A stretch of 64,000 nucleotides of DNA from an uncultured Chloracidobacterium sp. (GTDB lineage Bacteria; Acidobacteriota; Blastocatellia; Pyrinomonadales; Pyrinomonadaceae). Position numbers and translations under genes: made by a program. The DNA lies in NCBI GenBank assembly GCA_937941715.1, contig CALDGX010000133.1, forward strand, positions 42,017-106,016. Direction: 5' to 3'. Below, piece by piece: positions 17,262-26,127 of this stretch; position 1 is the first letter of the stretch, and every line of letters starts with the position of its first letter. The notes beneath the pieces were generated by a model that was not told the origin of the DNA, ran no database searches, and saw only the letters and a program-made list of their open reading frames with translations.

Positions 17262-20129
17262 ATGATTCGAACTTCCATTAAATTTGATCTTGGTTGTCAG
17301 CGAACGGTCCTTATGATCGCGTTTGTGTTTGCCGCGATCATTGGTTTCATGGGCTTTTCACAGCGATCGTCGACCAAGGATGCTGTTTTCCAACCAGCGG
17401 CTCTCGGCCGGCTCGCCTATGACCGGACCGATTACACAACCGGCGGCATTGGCTATATCGCCTTGGCCTCGTCCAACAGCGACGGAACCGGCACCGCAAC
17501 CCTCGCCGGGGCAGGCGTTCCGCCCATTTACAATAACAATCCTTCATGGAAAGCCGACGGTACAAGGATCGTTTACGAGACCGACAACGAGATCTGGGTA
17601 ATGAATGCCGACGGCAGTCAAAAAGTTAACCTCACCAACACACCGACCGGAACGGCTTCTGAACGCAATCCGTCGTGGTCCCCAACCGGCAAGATCGCCT
17701 ACGAACGAGATACCCAGATCTGGACGATGAATGCCGACGGCACGGGTCAAACGCCTTTCACAGCGATAGCACAGCCATCGCCGGCCGCACCGGCATATTC
17801 GCCCGACGGTACCAAGCTCGCATTCCAATCCGGCGGCGACATCTGGATCATAAATGCTGACGGGACAAATGAACATCGCGTAACGATCAGCGCCGCCAAC
17901 GATTCGGGCCCCGCGTGGTCTCCCGACGGCACGAAGATCATTTTCGCCAAAGTTGGCACCGGCATCTCTATCATCAATATTGACGGCACCAACGAAATAG
18001 CGTTGACGAATTGGGGCCAGGACAGCGCCCCTTCTTGGTCAAACGACGGCACTAAGATCGCATTTGTCAGGCGCGGTGGCACGGCGAACGGGATATACGT
18101 AATGGATGCGGTCGGCGGCAATCAGATCCGCATATTGGCAGATAATCTAACCAATCCCGGCCGCACCGAGCACAACAATCCCGCTTGGCAGCCAACCGCC
18201 GTTACGCCAAACACGGTCATTATCAGCGGCCGGATCACACGCAGCGGACAGGGACTGGTGGGCGTCAGTGTTGCGCTGACGGGTACGTCGGCCTTGAACA
18301 CGTCCACCAACTCGCTTGGCGAATATCGATTTGAGGGTTTGTCGATGAACGGCGAGTACACGGTTCGGCCGAGTTTGTCAGGCCACATATTCACGCCGGC
18401 CGGACGCTCATTTGCTTCGCCCGCCTCGAACAAGATCGCCGATTTTGCCGCGGGACAGACCTGCAGCACACCGAATTGCCGGGTCAACGGCCGCATCGTT
18501 TTCGTTCGCGGCACTGACATTTACACCGCGGCGGCCGACGGCACGGAAGTTGTAAATCTAATTAACGGCAGCATGGGTATCTGCGAAGATCCGGCGTTCT
18601 CGCCCGACGGAAACTCAATAATTTTCCGCAGTAACGCTCCGGGCAACTACGAGATCTACCGGATGGCCACGAATGGCTCGGCTCTTACGCGGTTGACCAA
18701 TGCGGCCGGCACCGACGAGTATCCGGTCTATTCCAACGACGGATCGAAGATCGTTTTCACAAGCGATCGCGACGGCAACCAAGAGATCTATACGATGAAT
18801 GCCGACGGTTCGAACCAGCAGCGGCTAACGAATAACACTGTCCGGGATACCGAACCTGCATATTCACCCGACGGCGCTAAGATCGCGTTTTCGCGGGTAT
18901 ACGAGACGGTCGGCAATCGACAGGCGATATTTACGATGAATGCGGACGGCTCGAACGTCCAGCAAATTACCACGCCGGGCGTACTATACGACTTTACACC
19001 CTCTTATTCGCCGGACGGCACGAAGCTACTGTTTTGGCGGTACGATAGCGGGCCGTTCACCTCACAGTTTTACATTGCAAATTCTGATGGCACGAATCCG
19101 GTTCCGTTAGCCGGTGCTTCGGGCTTTGTTTACAAGCCGTCGTTCTCGCCGGACGGAACGAAGGTGATCTATTCGAGACGCTTCGATCTTTTCACGAACA
19201 ATGTTGAGTACGTTTCGATCAGCGGCGGCGGCGGCACAGTTATGGTGCAGAATGGAAATCATGTCGACTGGCAGCCGGTGGTTCCGACGATCCAGCCGAC
19301 GCGCTTTGATTTTGACGGCGACGGTCGAGCGGATATCGCGGTCTTTCGGCCAAGCGAAGGCGTCTGGTACATTCTGCGAAGTTCGGACCTTGGGCTAACG
19401 CAGCGTTCTTTTGCCCTTTCTGGTGACCTTCCTGTTCCGTCTGATATGGACGGCGATACGATCACTGACGTGGCGATCTATCGTCCCTCGAACAGCGATT
19501 TTTGGTCACTCAGCTCTGCCACGGGCCAACAGATAAATGCTCATCTCGGCCAGGCCGGCGACGTTCCCGTCCCGTCCGACATTGACGGCGATGGACGGTC
19601 TGACTATGTGGTCTATAGGCCGTCGAACGGGCACTGGTACCGCGTGAGCAGTTCGACCGGATCCTTTTCGGACATATGGTTTGGTGCCGCCGGCGATAAG
19701 CCTGTCGTCGGTGACTTTGACGGCGACGGCAAGGCCGATCCGGCAATTTTCCGCCCTTCGGATGGAAATTGGTGGTGGCTGAGCAGTCTCGACGGCGTTC
19801 AGCGGGCAATACGATGGGGCATCGCCGAAGACATTCCGTCACCTGCGGATTTCGACGGCGACGGCAGAACGGACTTTGCCGTCTTCCGTCCGTCAACCGG
19901 GGTCTGGTACATCATCAATAGTTCAAACGGCTCCTTCACTATCTTTCCGTTCGGTCTTGCAGGCGACAAACCGGTACCCGCCGATTACGACGGCGACGGC
20001 AAAGCGGATGTCGCTGTGTACCGCCCGTCGGATGGTACATGGTATTTGCTGCGTTCCAGTGCCGGATTTACCGGCTTTCGTTGGGGCATTGCTTCCGATG
20101 TACCTTTACCGAACGCGTTGATCCGTTGA
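17262..20129 (+). CDS. Secreted TolB-like beta-propeller protein with Cna-B insert and six C-terminal FG-GAP-like repeats
   Basis: A 955-residue exported protein. An N-terminal hydrophobic segment (about 10-28) is followed by PD40/TolB-like blades with the recurring 'PSWSPDGTKIIF' and 'IWTMNADGT' pattern (about 80-315). A carboxypeptidase-regulatory/Cna-B-like domain (about 320-400, 'SGRITRSGQGLVGVSVALTG') interrupts the array. A second set of PD40 blades (about 410-675) precedes six FG-GAP-like repeats reaching the C-terminus. No catalytic motif is visible; a surface scaffold or binding protein is the best guess. It shares only its C-terminal domain with the giant protein and the reprolysin-like protease in this window. 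Confidence 0.9.
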   Translation: MIRTSIKFDLGCQRTVLMIAFVFAAIIGFMGFSQRSSTKDAVFQPAALGRLAYDRTDYTTGGIGYIALASSNSDGTGTATLAGAGVPPIYNNNPSWKADGTRIVYETDNEIWVMNADGSQKVNLTNTPTGTASERNPSWSPTGKIAYERDTQIWTMNADGTGQTPFTAIAQPSPAAPAYSPDGTKLAFQSGGDIWIINADGTNEHRVTISAANDSGPAWSPDGTKIIFAKVGTGISIINIDGTNEIALTNWGQDSAPSWSNDGTKIAFVRRGGTANGIYVMDAVGGNQIRILADNLTNPGRTEHNNPAWQPTAVTPNTVIISGRITRSGQGLVGVSVALTGTSALNTSTNSLGEYRFEGLSMNGEYTVRPSLSGHIFTPAGRSFASPASNKIADFAAGQTCSTPNCRVNGRIVFVRGTDIYTAAADGTEVVNLINGSMGICEDPAFSPDGNSIIFRSNAPGNYEIYRMATNGSALTRLTNAAGTDEYPVYSNDGSKIVFTSDRDGNQEIYTMNADGSNQQRLTNNTVRDTEPAYSPDGAKIAFSRVYETVGNRQAIFTMNADGSNVQQITTPGVLYDFTPSYSPDGTKLLFWRYDSGPFTSQFYIANSDGTNPVPLAGASGFVYKPSFSPDGTKVIYSRRFDLFTNNVEYVSISGGGGTVMVQNGNHVDWQPVVPTIQPTRFDFDGDGRADIAVFRPSEGVWYILRSSDLGLTQRSFALSGDLPVPSDMDGDTITDVAIYRPSNSDFWSLSSATGQQINAHLGQAGDVPVPSDIDGDGRSDYVVYRPSNGHWYRVSSSTGSFSDIWFGAAGDKPVVGDFDGDGKADPAIFRPSDGNWWWLSSLDGVQRAIRWGIAEDIPSPADFDGDGRTDFAVFRPSTGVWYIINSSNGSFTIFPFGLAGDKPVPADYDGDGKADVAVYRPSDGTWYLLRSSAGFTGFRWGIASDVPLPNALIR
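19305..20126 (+). repeat. Six tandem ~45-residue FG-GAP-like repeats in the coding sequence
   Basis: The same unit type as at 11601-12425 and 28331-29155, again exactly six copies and again ending at the stop codon. Here the 3+3 periodicity seen in the other two genes is not evident: none of the six units carries the TGDG or 'EWW' variant markers. Confidence 0.88.
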
Positions 20130-20148
20130 TACAGTCCGCTGCGAGAAA

Positions 20149-20176
20149 GAAAAGCCGCCGGGTCCGGCGGCTTTTT
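20149..20176. terminator. Intrinsic terminator, probably bidirectional
   Basis: GCCGCCG-GGTC-CGGCGGC is followed by five Ts on the plus strand and preceded by As, so it can serve both the repeat-protein gene and the convergent S9 peptidase gene. Confidence 0.85.
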
Positions 20177-20199
20177 CGATCAACATAGTTGATAAGAAT

Positions 20200-22182
20200 C
20201 TACTTCAGGTACTTTTCGAACCATTCCAGATTGCTCTGCATCGCCGCGAGCTGCATTTTGGGCTCTGTCGGACCGTGAGGCTGCCGCGGCAACACTATCA
20301 TCCGCACGGGCACGCCCTGCTGCTTTAGAGCATTGTAAAGTTCGAATCCCTGTGAGATCGGCACTCGAAGGTCGGCGTCGCCCTGCTGGATCATCGTCGG
20401 TGTCGTCACACCTTTGATGTTGAACATCGCCGAGTGCTTTGCGTACACATCCGGGATCTCCCATGCCTGCCCGCCGAAGTAATCGGGAACAAAGTCCGGA
20501 ATATCCGCCGTACCGTTAAAGCTCATCAGGTTCGTGACCGGTGCTCCGGCGGACGCGGCCTTGAAACGCTTGGTCTTCGTAATGATCGTTGATGTCATAT
20601 AGCCGCCGTAGCTCCAGCCCATGACGCCCATGCGGTTCGGGTCGGCGACGCCCATTTCAATGACCTTATCGACGCCGGACATTATGTCTTCATAGTCCAT
20701 TCCTCCCCAATCTTTGATGTTCGCACGGCGAAATTCAGTGCCGTAACCACTCGAGCCACGCGGATTTGGACGCAATATTGCGTAACCCTTCTGTGCGAAC
20801 GAAGCGATCGGGTAGACACCGCGGCCGCCGATAAAGTTGTGATTAAAAACGCCCGCCGGTCCGCCGTGAATGTTCAAGATGAGCGGAACCTTGGTTCCGG
20901 CAACGTAGTTATTTGGGTACGTCAACAGCCCTTCGATATCGCGACCGTCCTTGCTTTTCCACCGCAATATTTCGGTTTTGGCGGTCGGGATCTTTGCGAC
21001 TTCGGTGTTCACGTTCGAGATCTGCTTTGGCGAATAGTCAGGCCTTTTGGCCACAAAGACCTCGGGCGGAGTCGTTGGAGTCTGCGTGGACATCGCGAAA
21101 TCGTTGGCTCGATTCATCGACATTCCCGAGATCACGGCACCGACATTGTGGACTTCGACGATGGAATTCGTCGCAACGATCAACTCATAGAGAGCTGTTC
21201 CGGTGCCCTTGGCTTCCGTGAAGACGATCTTTGTGTCGTCACCATTCCAACCAATAATTCCCGGTTGGCCTTCGTATGACAACGGTGCGACTTTCGGCGA
21301 GCCGCCGCCGGCAGGATATATATTGACGCGATTACTTTGTGCCCAACGCGGCGCTCCGTCACTTGCTGAGATCGCGATCCATTTGCCATCGTGTGAATAC
21401 TGCGGAGCTGACTCGAAATTAGAGGTTGCGGCGAGCTCCGTAATATTGCCGCTGGCGACATCCAGTACCGAGACGTCCGACGTCGGCCAATAATCGGCCT
21501 TCGGGTCGCTGACGTGACTAAACGCTATTTTCGCCCCGTCCGGTGACCAATCGAATGATGTAACGCTGCGGGCCATCGACGTCAGCTTTCTTATCTCGCG
21601 TTTACCGTTCGCGTCCTTTGCTACGGGCATCACGTACAGACGCGACATCTTGATGTTCTCGTCGACCCATCGAAAATCGTTTTTGGCCTTGTCGTTCTTT
21701 TCCTCGTCGTCAGTCTTGGGATCGGTCATCGTGAAGGCGATCCACTTGCCATCAGGCGACCACTCCAGCGAATTGACGCTCGATCTTACGTCAGTGATCA
21801 TTTCGGCTTCGCCGCCGGCGGCACGTAGCAGATAAATGTTGCTTCGATTGTCTTTACGAGCAGATGTAAATGCGATCCATTCGCCATCGGGCGACCATCT
21901 CGGATTGGCTGAGGACTTATCGGCAAACGTAAGCTGAACATTCGTTTTGCCGTCCGCTGATGCCATCCAGATCTGCGTCACGTACTCGCTGCGGTCGCTG
22001 GTCATCACTTCGTACGCGACCGTGTAAAGCACCTTCGAACCGTCCGGCGAGATCGCGGTCGAACCGATAGTCTTCGTCTTGAGCTGCATTTCGGGCGTCC
22101 ATTGAGCTGATACGCTCTGCACCGCCGCGGCCATAATTAGCGCCGCTATTGCACACAACACATAATGTTTGGATCTGATCAT
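20200..22182 (-). CDS. Secreted S9-family prolyl oligopeptidase / dipeptidyl peptidase
   Basis: About 660 residues with a signal peptide ('AALIMAAAVQSVSAQ'). The ATG at 22182 has GGAGG 5 nt upstream and is preferred to the longer frame. A seven-bladed-type beta-propeller built of WD40-like PD40 segments ('ANPRWSPDGEWIAF', 'NSLEWSPDGKWIAF') covers about 40-400; an alpha/beta-hydrolase domain follows. The nucleophile is S524 in 'GWSYGGYMTS', an acidic residue lies in 'GDADLRVPIS', and H636 in 'PRQPHGPTEP' completes the triad. Such enzymes remove dipeptides or cleave short peptides in the periplasm. It converges on the repeat-protein gene across a shared terminator. Confidence 0.93.
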   Translation of the reverse strand: MIRSKHYVLCAIAALIMAAAVQSVSAQWTPEMQLKTKTIGSTAISPDGSKVLYTVAYEVMTSDRSEYVTQIWMASADGKTNVQLTFADKSSANPRWSPDGEWIAFTSARKDNRSNIYLLRAAGGEAEMITDVRSSVNSLEWSPDGKWIAFTMTDPKTDDEEKNDKAKNDFRWVDENIKMSRLYVMPVAKDANGKREIRKLTSMARSVTSFDWSPDGAKIAFSHVSDPKADYWPTSDVSVLDVASGNITELAATSNFESAPQYSHDGKWIAISASDGAPRWAQSNRVNIYPAGGGSPKVAPLSYEGQPGIIGWNGDDTKIVFTEAKGTGTALYELIVATNSIVEVHNVGAVISGMSMNRANDFAMSTQTPTTPPEVFVAKRPDYSPKQISNVNTEVAKIPTAKTEILRWKSKDGRDIEGLLTYPNNYVAGTKVPLILNIHGGPAGVFNHNFIGGRGVYPIASFAQKGYAILRPNPRGSSGYGTEFRRANIKDWGGMDYEDIMSGVDKVIEMGVADPNRMGVMGWSYGGYMTSTIITKTKRFKAASAGAPVTNLMSFNGTADIPDFVPDYFGGQAWEIPDVYAKHSAMFNIKGVTTPTMIQQGDADLRVPISQGFELYNALKQQGVPVRMIVLPRQPHGPTEPKMQLAAMQSNLEWFEKYLK

Positions 22183-22232
22183 TTGAGCCTCCGGTGTCTG
22201 GTGACCAAATGGATACAGCCGGAACAATGTTT

Positions 22233-22706
22233 TTATCCGTCTGTTTCCATTGATCGCTTGGTTAACGTAAATTTCCAGAGCATTCTATTCTGTTCTTCGT
22301 TAAATTCATAACGCGGCTCGCTGACCGTCCAAAACCCGAGGAACTGCCAACGATTTACCCCGAGTTTGTTAAATAGCGGGACCGCCGTTTGTGTTTCGGC
22401 AGCAGCGATCAGTGCCCGGTTCCGGACATCCAGTTTCTGGTCGCCGCGGCGACCCGATCCGGTGTAGTTGATCGTGTTAGAATCAAGCCCGTGAGCGTCC
22501 GGATAACAGGGATTGATCCTGCCGAAGTCGGTTAGCAGCGAAACAAGCCGACCGCGGCTCTGATATATCCCGTTCTGCCCACGGTGGACCTCGCTAACGT
22601 CATCCCACGTGAACACCCCGCCAATATCATTCATTGTGAAAAAACTGCCGCTCGTTGTTCCATCAGGGCATTTCATACTTGACACAATTAACTTTGATGA
22701 TAACAT
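22233..22706 (-). CDS. Stand-alone SRA/YDG-like domain protein
   Basis: A 157-residue protein without signal peptide. The block 'NYTGSGRRGDQKLDVRNRAL' closely follows the SRA/YDG pattern (YTG-GG-D-Q-L--N-AL), and 'PLFNKLGVNRWQFLGFWTV' and 'YEFNEEQNRMLWKFTL' fit the remaining strands. SRA-like domains bind modified or hemimethylated DNA bases and in bacteria are usually fused to HNH or other nucleases in modification-dependent restriction. Here no nuclease domain is fused, and none is encoded next door: the neighbours are secreted peptidases. It ends 51 nt before the S9 peptidase start. It may be a reader domain only or a remnant of a larger enzyme. The family call is by eye and moderate. Confidence 0.6.
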   Translation of the reverse strand: MLSSKLIVSSMKCPDGTTSGSFFTMNDIGGVFTWDDVSEVHRGQNGIYQSRGRLVSLLTDFGRINPCYPDAHGLDSNTINYTGSGRRGDQKLDVRNRALIAAAETQTAVPLFNKLGVNRWQFLGFWTVSEPRYEFNEEQNRMLWKFTLTKRSMETDG

Positions 22707-22862
22707 TCATATCGCCTTTCCATTTCTTTAGAAAAAAAGCAGTTCTTTTGACGAAAGAGACGTTTCGATTTGCTAATGGTACATCTGACCCGCGCCTCGT
22801 GCTCGGCGGCCGGTGCCATTCCTTACTGGCTGTTTAACCGAATCTAAAAGGAGATCAAATTT

Positions 22863-25001
22863 GTGAAAAAATTTCTCGGACTTCTGGCTGTTGTTGTCAG
22901 TGTTCTCATGGTTTTCGGCATCGTTTCAAAACGAGCCGAAGCAAACAAGGCGTTATTTTCCACCGGTTCGCAGGACGAACTTGAAAATGCAAAACGGATC
23001 AGTCTGGACATTCTCCGTGACCGAGCCGCTCAGCGTGCAATCGGCAATGTCGATGATTATCAGGTCCGAAAGGTCGAGATCGATGAACTTCGGATGGCTC
23101 ACACCCGCGTCCGGCAGACGCTCGACGGCATTCCGGTCTGGGAAGGCGAAGCCATCGTACACCTCGACGCCGAGGGTAGGTTGACGACCATTACCGACGA
23201 TCTGAAAGAAACCGTCGCCGTCAATACTAAGGCTAATATCTCCGAGAAGCAGGCCTTGAGATACGCGATGAACGCCTATTCGGGCAAAGCTCGAATGACC
23301 GATTCGCCGCAGGTCGAAATGTACATCTATCGCGCGGCTGACCGGGATCACCTCGTCTATCGCGTCGAAACGCCTCGGCTGGACGGCTCGGCCGACACAT
23401 CGGCACCAGTGGTTTTTGTTGATGCTCATACCGGCGAGATCGTCGACGGCTATGACAATCTTCAGACCGGCACCGGTTCGTCGCTCTACAGCGGTACCGT
23501 CAGCATCAGCACCAGCCTGTCCGGTGCGAACTACTATATGGAAGACACGACCCGCCGCCAGGGCACGTTCAATATGAACAACACCGGCAACACATCGACC
23601 GGAACGGGCGGCACACAGTCACGTTATACAGATGCCGATGACAACTGGACGGCGACAAACGCCCGGGCCGGCGTCGACGCTCATTACGGTGCCGCTAAGA
23701 CCTTTGATTATTATCAAACGGTCCACGGCCGCAACGGGATTGACGGAAATTACGGGCCCGGAACGACGACCGCCGCCGCGAACGGCGTCAGCATCGTCGC
23801 GTCACGCGTTCACTTTGGAAGTGGATACAACAATGCGTTCTGGTACCAGAACATGATGTCCTACGGCGACGGTGACGGAACGACTTTTTCACCGCTGACC
23901 TCGACCGACGTTTGCGGCCATGAGATGACGCATGGCGTGACCGAACGGACGGCAAACCTGACCTATTCGAAGGAATCCGGGGCCCTCAATGAATCATGGT
24001 CGGACATCATGGGTGCGATGGTCGAGCTTTATGCAGATGGCGGTGTGGTTTCCACCAATACATGGCTGATCGGCGAAGATATCTACACCCCGGGGACGGC
24101 CGGCGATGCCCTCCGACGTATGGACAATCCGAACGCCGTCGGCGATCCGGACCACTACAGCCTGCGTTTGTATCCGGGGACCTGTACTCCATCGAGCGCG
24201 AATGACCAGTGCGGCGTACACACCAATTCGAGCATTTCAAATCACGCATATTATCTGATGGCAGCCGGCGGCGCCAATCGTGTCAGCGGCGTTGCCGTTA
24301 CGGGAATTGGCGGGACTGACGCCGCAAAGATCTTTTACCGTGCCCTTACTGTTTATATGACAGCAAGCACCAACTTTGCAGGGGCACGGACGGCGACCCT
24401 TAATGCCGCGACTGACCTCTTCGGTTCATCGAGCGCTCAGTACAACACCGTCGCGACCGGTTGGTGCGCGGTCGGTGTCGGGACTTGCCCGGGCGGTTCG
24501 ACGCCGACACCGACGCCTACCCCAACGCCGAGCGGAAACGAATTGATCGTCAACGGCGGATTTGAAACGTCGGCGAGCCCGTGGGTCAGTTCAGGTTCCG
24601 GTTACTTTTATACGGCCAACGGTTCTGCTCCGCATGGCGGCACCGGTTACATTTACTTTGGTGTTAATAACAGCGTCACCGGCCAGGCCTATCAGACCGT
24701 GACGATCCCGACGACGGCAACGGGTACGTTGACCTTCTGGCTCAACGTCACCTCGAGCGAAACGACTACGACGAAACAATACGATAAGCTGTTCGCCGAG
24801 GTCCGCAATACGTCCGGAACGCTGCTCTCAACTCTTGCGACCTACAGCAATCTCAATAAGGTGGCATCGGCGACGACGTATTCGCAAAAGTCGTTTAGCC
24901 TTGCCGCTTATAAGGGACAAACCGTCAGGGTGCAATTCCGTTCGACGACGGATAGCTCGATCACGACGACCTTCCGCGTCGATGACGTGTCATTGAAGTA
25001 G
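22863..25001 (+). CDS. Secreted M4 (thermolysin-like) metallopeptidase, copy 1
   Basis: A GTG start with AAGGAGAT upstream gives 712 residues. Signal peptide (1-27), FTP/PepSY-type inhibitory propeptide (about 35-190), M4 catalytic domain with HEMTH at 353-357 and the third zinc ligand E377 in 'GALNESWSD' (spacing HExxH-x19-E, as in thermolysin), and 'DQCGVHTNSSISNHAYYL' in the second half, which holds the His of the transition-state site. A 'TPTPTPTPTP' linker leads to a ~150-residue jelly-roll-like C-terminal domain ('NELIVNGGFETSASPW') that probably binds carbohydrate or surface. The protein is secreted as a zymogen and self-processed in this family. A second copy with identical motif positions lies at 26128. 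Confidence 0.95.
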   Translation: MKKFLGLLAVVVSVLMVFGIVSKRAEANKALFSTGSQDELENAKRISLDILRDRAAQRAIGNVDDYQVRKVEIDELRMAHTRVRQTLDGIPVWEGEAIVHLDAEGRLTTITDDLKETVAVNTKANISEKQALRYAMNAYSGKARMTDSPQVEMYIYRAADRDHLVYRVETPRLDGSADTSAPVVFVDAHTGEIVDGYDNLQTGTGSSLYSGTVSISTSLSGANYYMEDTTRRQGTFNMNNTGNTSTGTGGTQSRYTDADDNWTATNARAGVDAHYGAAKTFDYYQTVHGRNGIDGNYGPGTTTAAANGVSIVASRVHFGSGYNNAFWYQNMMSYGDGDGTTFSPLTSTDVCGHEMTHGVTERTANLTYSKESGALNESWSDIMGAMVELYADGGVVSTNTWLIGEDIYTPGTAGDALRRMDNPNAVGDPDHYSLRLYPGTCTPSSANDQCGVHTNSSISNHAYYLMAAGGANRVSGVAVTGIGGTDAAKIFYRALTVYMTASTNFAGARTATLNAATDLFGSSSAQYNTVATGWCAVGVGTCPGGSTPTPTPTPTPSGNELIVNGGFETSASPWVSSGSGYFYTANGSAPHGGTGYIYFGVNNSVTGQAYQTVTIPTTATGTLTFWLNVTSSETTTTKQYDKLFAEVRNTSGTLLSTLATYSNLNKVASATTYSQKSFSLAAYKGQTVRVQFRSTTDSSITTTFRVDDVSLK

Positions 25002-25023
25002 AGCGACGCGATCAGATAAATGC

Positions 25024-25058
25024 AAAAGGGCCGCTCCGTTAATGGAGCGGCCCTTTTT
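25024..25058. terminator. Intrinsic terminator between convergent genes
   Basis: A perfect 10-bp stem GGGCCGCTCC/GGAGCGGCCC with a 6-nt loop is followed by TTTTT and preceded by AAAA, serving M4 copy 1 and the convergent PPC/Cna-B gene. Confidence 0.9.
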
Positions 25059-25078
25059 CTGGAATGAGGAAAAGTAAA

Positions 25079-25948
25079 TTATTGCTGAGCGGTGAAGTCC
25101 AGATCGGTGATCTCGTCACCGACCGAGACCACTCTCGACGGAACGGCAAACGAGTACTGCTTGCTGCTCACCGTCAGGGTGTAAGAACTGCCCGATTCGA
25201 CATCATCAAACTTGAAATATCCAAAAGCACTCGTCTTGACCGTCCGCTCACTGCCGTCCGGGCCGACAAGGCTGACCGCCGCATTGCGGATCCCGCGGCC
25301 GTCCGCCGTCGTCACACGGCCGCTGACCGACACCATGGCTGCCGTCGGAGCCAGCGACGTCACGGTCAGCGTATATGTTCCGGCACTCCCGGTTCCGCTC
25401 GCGGCATAAGAATCGACGCCGATGTAGTAGGTTCCGGCGCCGAGCGTGGTTGCCGGTAGGATCTCGGGCCCGACCCCGGCACCGATCGCATCCTGTGACG
25501 AGGTCACGGTATTCGCCGCCGCGAGCGTATTCGCGAGCCCGGCCGGACAGGCCTTCGTGATGTATATAACGCCATCCAAGGTTGAACCCGTCAGACTCAT
25601 CGTCGCCGAGACATTTGTCGCCGTCGCCAGCACGATTTTGTAGAATTTGTCGGGGCCGGGATAGGTAGAAGGCATTGACGCCAGGCTGTAATTGCCGATC
25701 GTATTATTCGCACCGGTCGTGTCACCGCTGTCGGTGTAGCTGCTCGACGAGATGGTTGTCGCCGAAACGCAATCGTCGCCGCCGGCGAACCGGGACGACG
25801 ACAGCCATTCCGGAACGGGCATTCGATCAGTTGAGGTCACCATTTTTGTAACGCCCGCGGCCGACGCGTGCTCACTCAACAGGCCGGTAAAAGCGGCCAG
25901 GACCATCATAAGAACTACCAGCGACAGTGCGGAATTTTGTCTCATCAT
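25079..25948 (-). CDS. Secreted PPC-like and Cna-B-like two-domain protein
   Basis: About 289 residues. Three consecutive ATG codons (25951, 25948, 25945) follow an AGGA site; the middle one has the best spacing. After a signal peptide ('FTGLLSEHASA') the mature protein has a PPC-like beta domain (about 60-200) with 'GDDCVSATTI', 'DKFYKIVLATATNVSATMSL' and 'GAGTYYIGVDSYA', then a carboxypeptidase-regulatory-like domain (about 205-289, 'SGRVTTADGRGIRNAAVSL'). No catalytic residues are seen. It lies in antisense orientation between two M4 peptidase genes, and PPC domains are often C-terminal parts of secreted peptidases, so a partner role is possible but only inferred. Confidence 0.85.
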   Translation of the reverse strand: MMRQNSALSLVVLMMVLAAFTGLLSEHASAAGVTKMVTSTDRMPVPEWLSSSRFAGGDDCVSATTISSSSYTDSGDTTGANNTIGNYSLASMPSTYPGPDKFYKIVLATATNVSATMSLTGSTLDGVIYITKACPAGLANTLAAANTVTSSQDAIGAGVGPEILPATTLGAGTYYIGVDSYAASGTGSAGTYTLTVTSLAPTAAMVSVSGRVTTADGRGIRNAAVSLVGPDGSERTVKTSAFGYFKFDDVESGSSYTLTVSSKQYSFAVPSRVVSVGDEITDLDFTAQQ

Positions 25949-26127
25949 CATCTTTCCTGCAAAGAAAAATCTCTTTGTTCGTAATCCGAATTCCCACAAG
26001 ACTAGCAGATTTCAATAATATTTCAATTCCGCTGTTTTGAATTCCATCGAAAGGTGTTAATTTACCGTAACCAATTTACTGTCATTTGTCCGTAATCGGC
26101 GATTGATATTCTCGGAGGCTTCGGCGC

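Noticed and set aside
22707..22862. GC-rich leader before M4 copy 1, considered as a cyclic-di-GMP or other riboswitch
   Set aside because: I could not match any conserved riboswitch core; only a possible small hairpin around CGGCGGCCGG is present.
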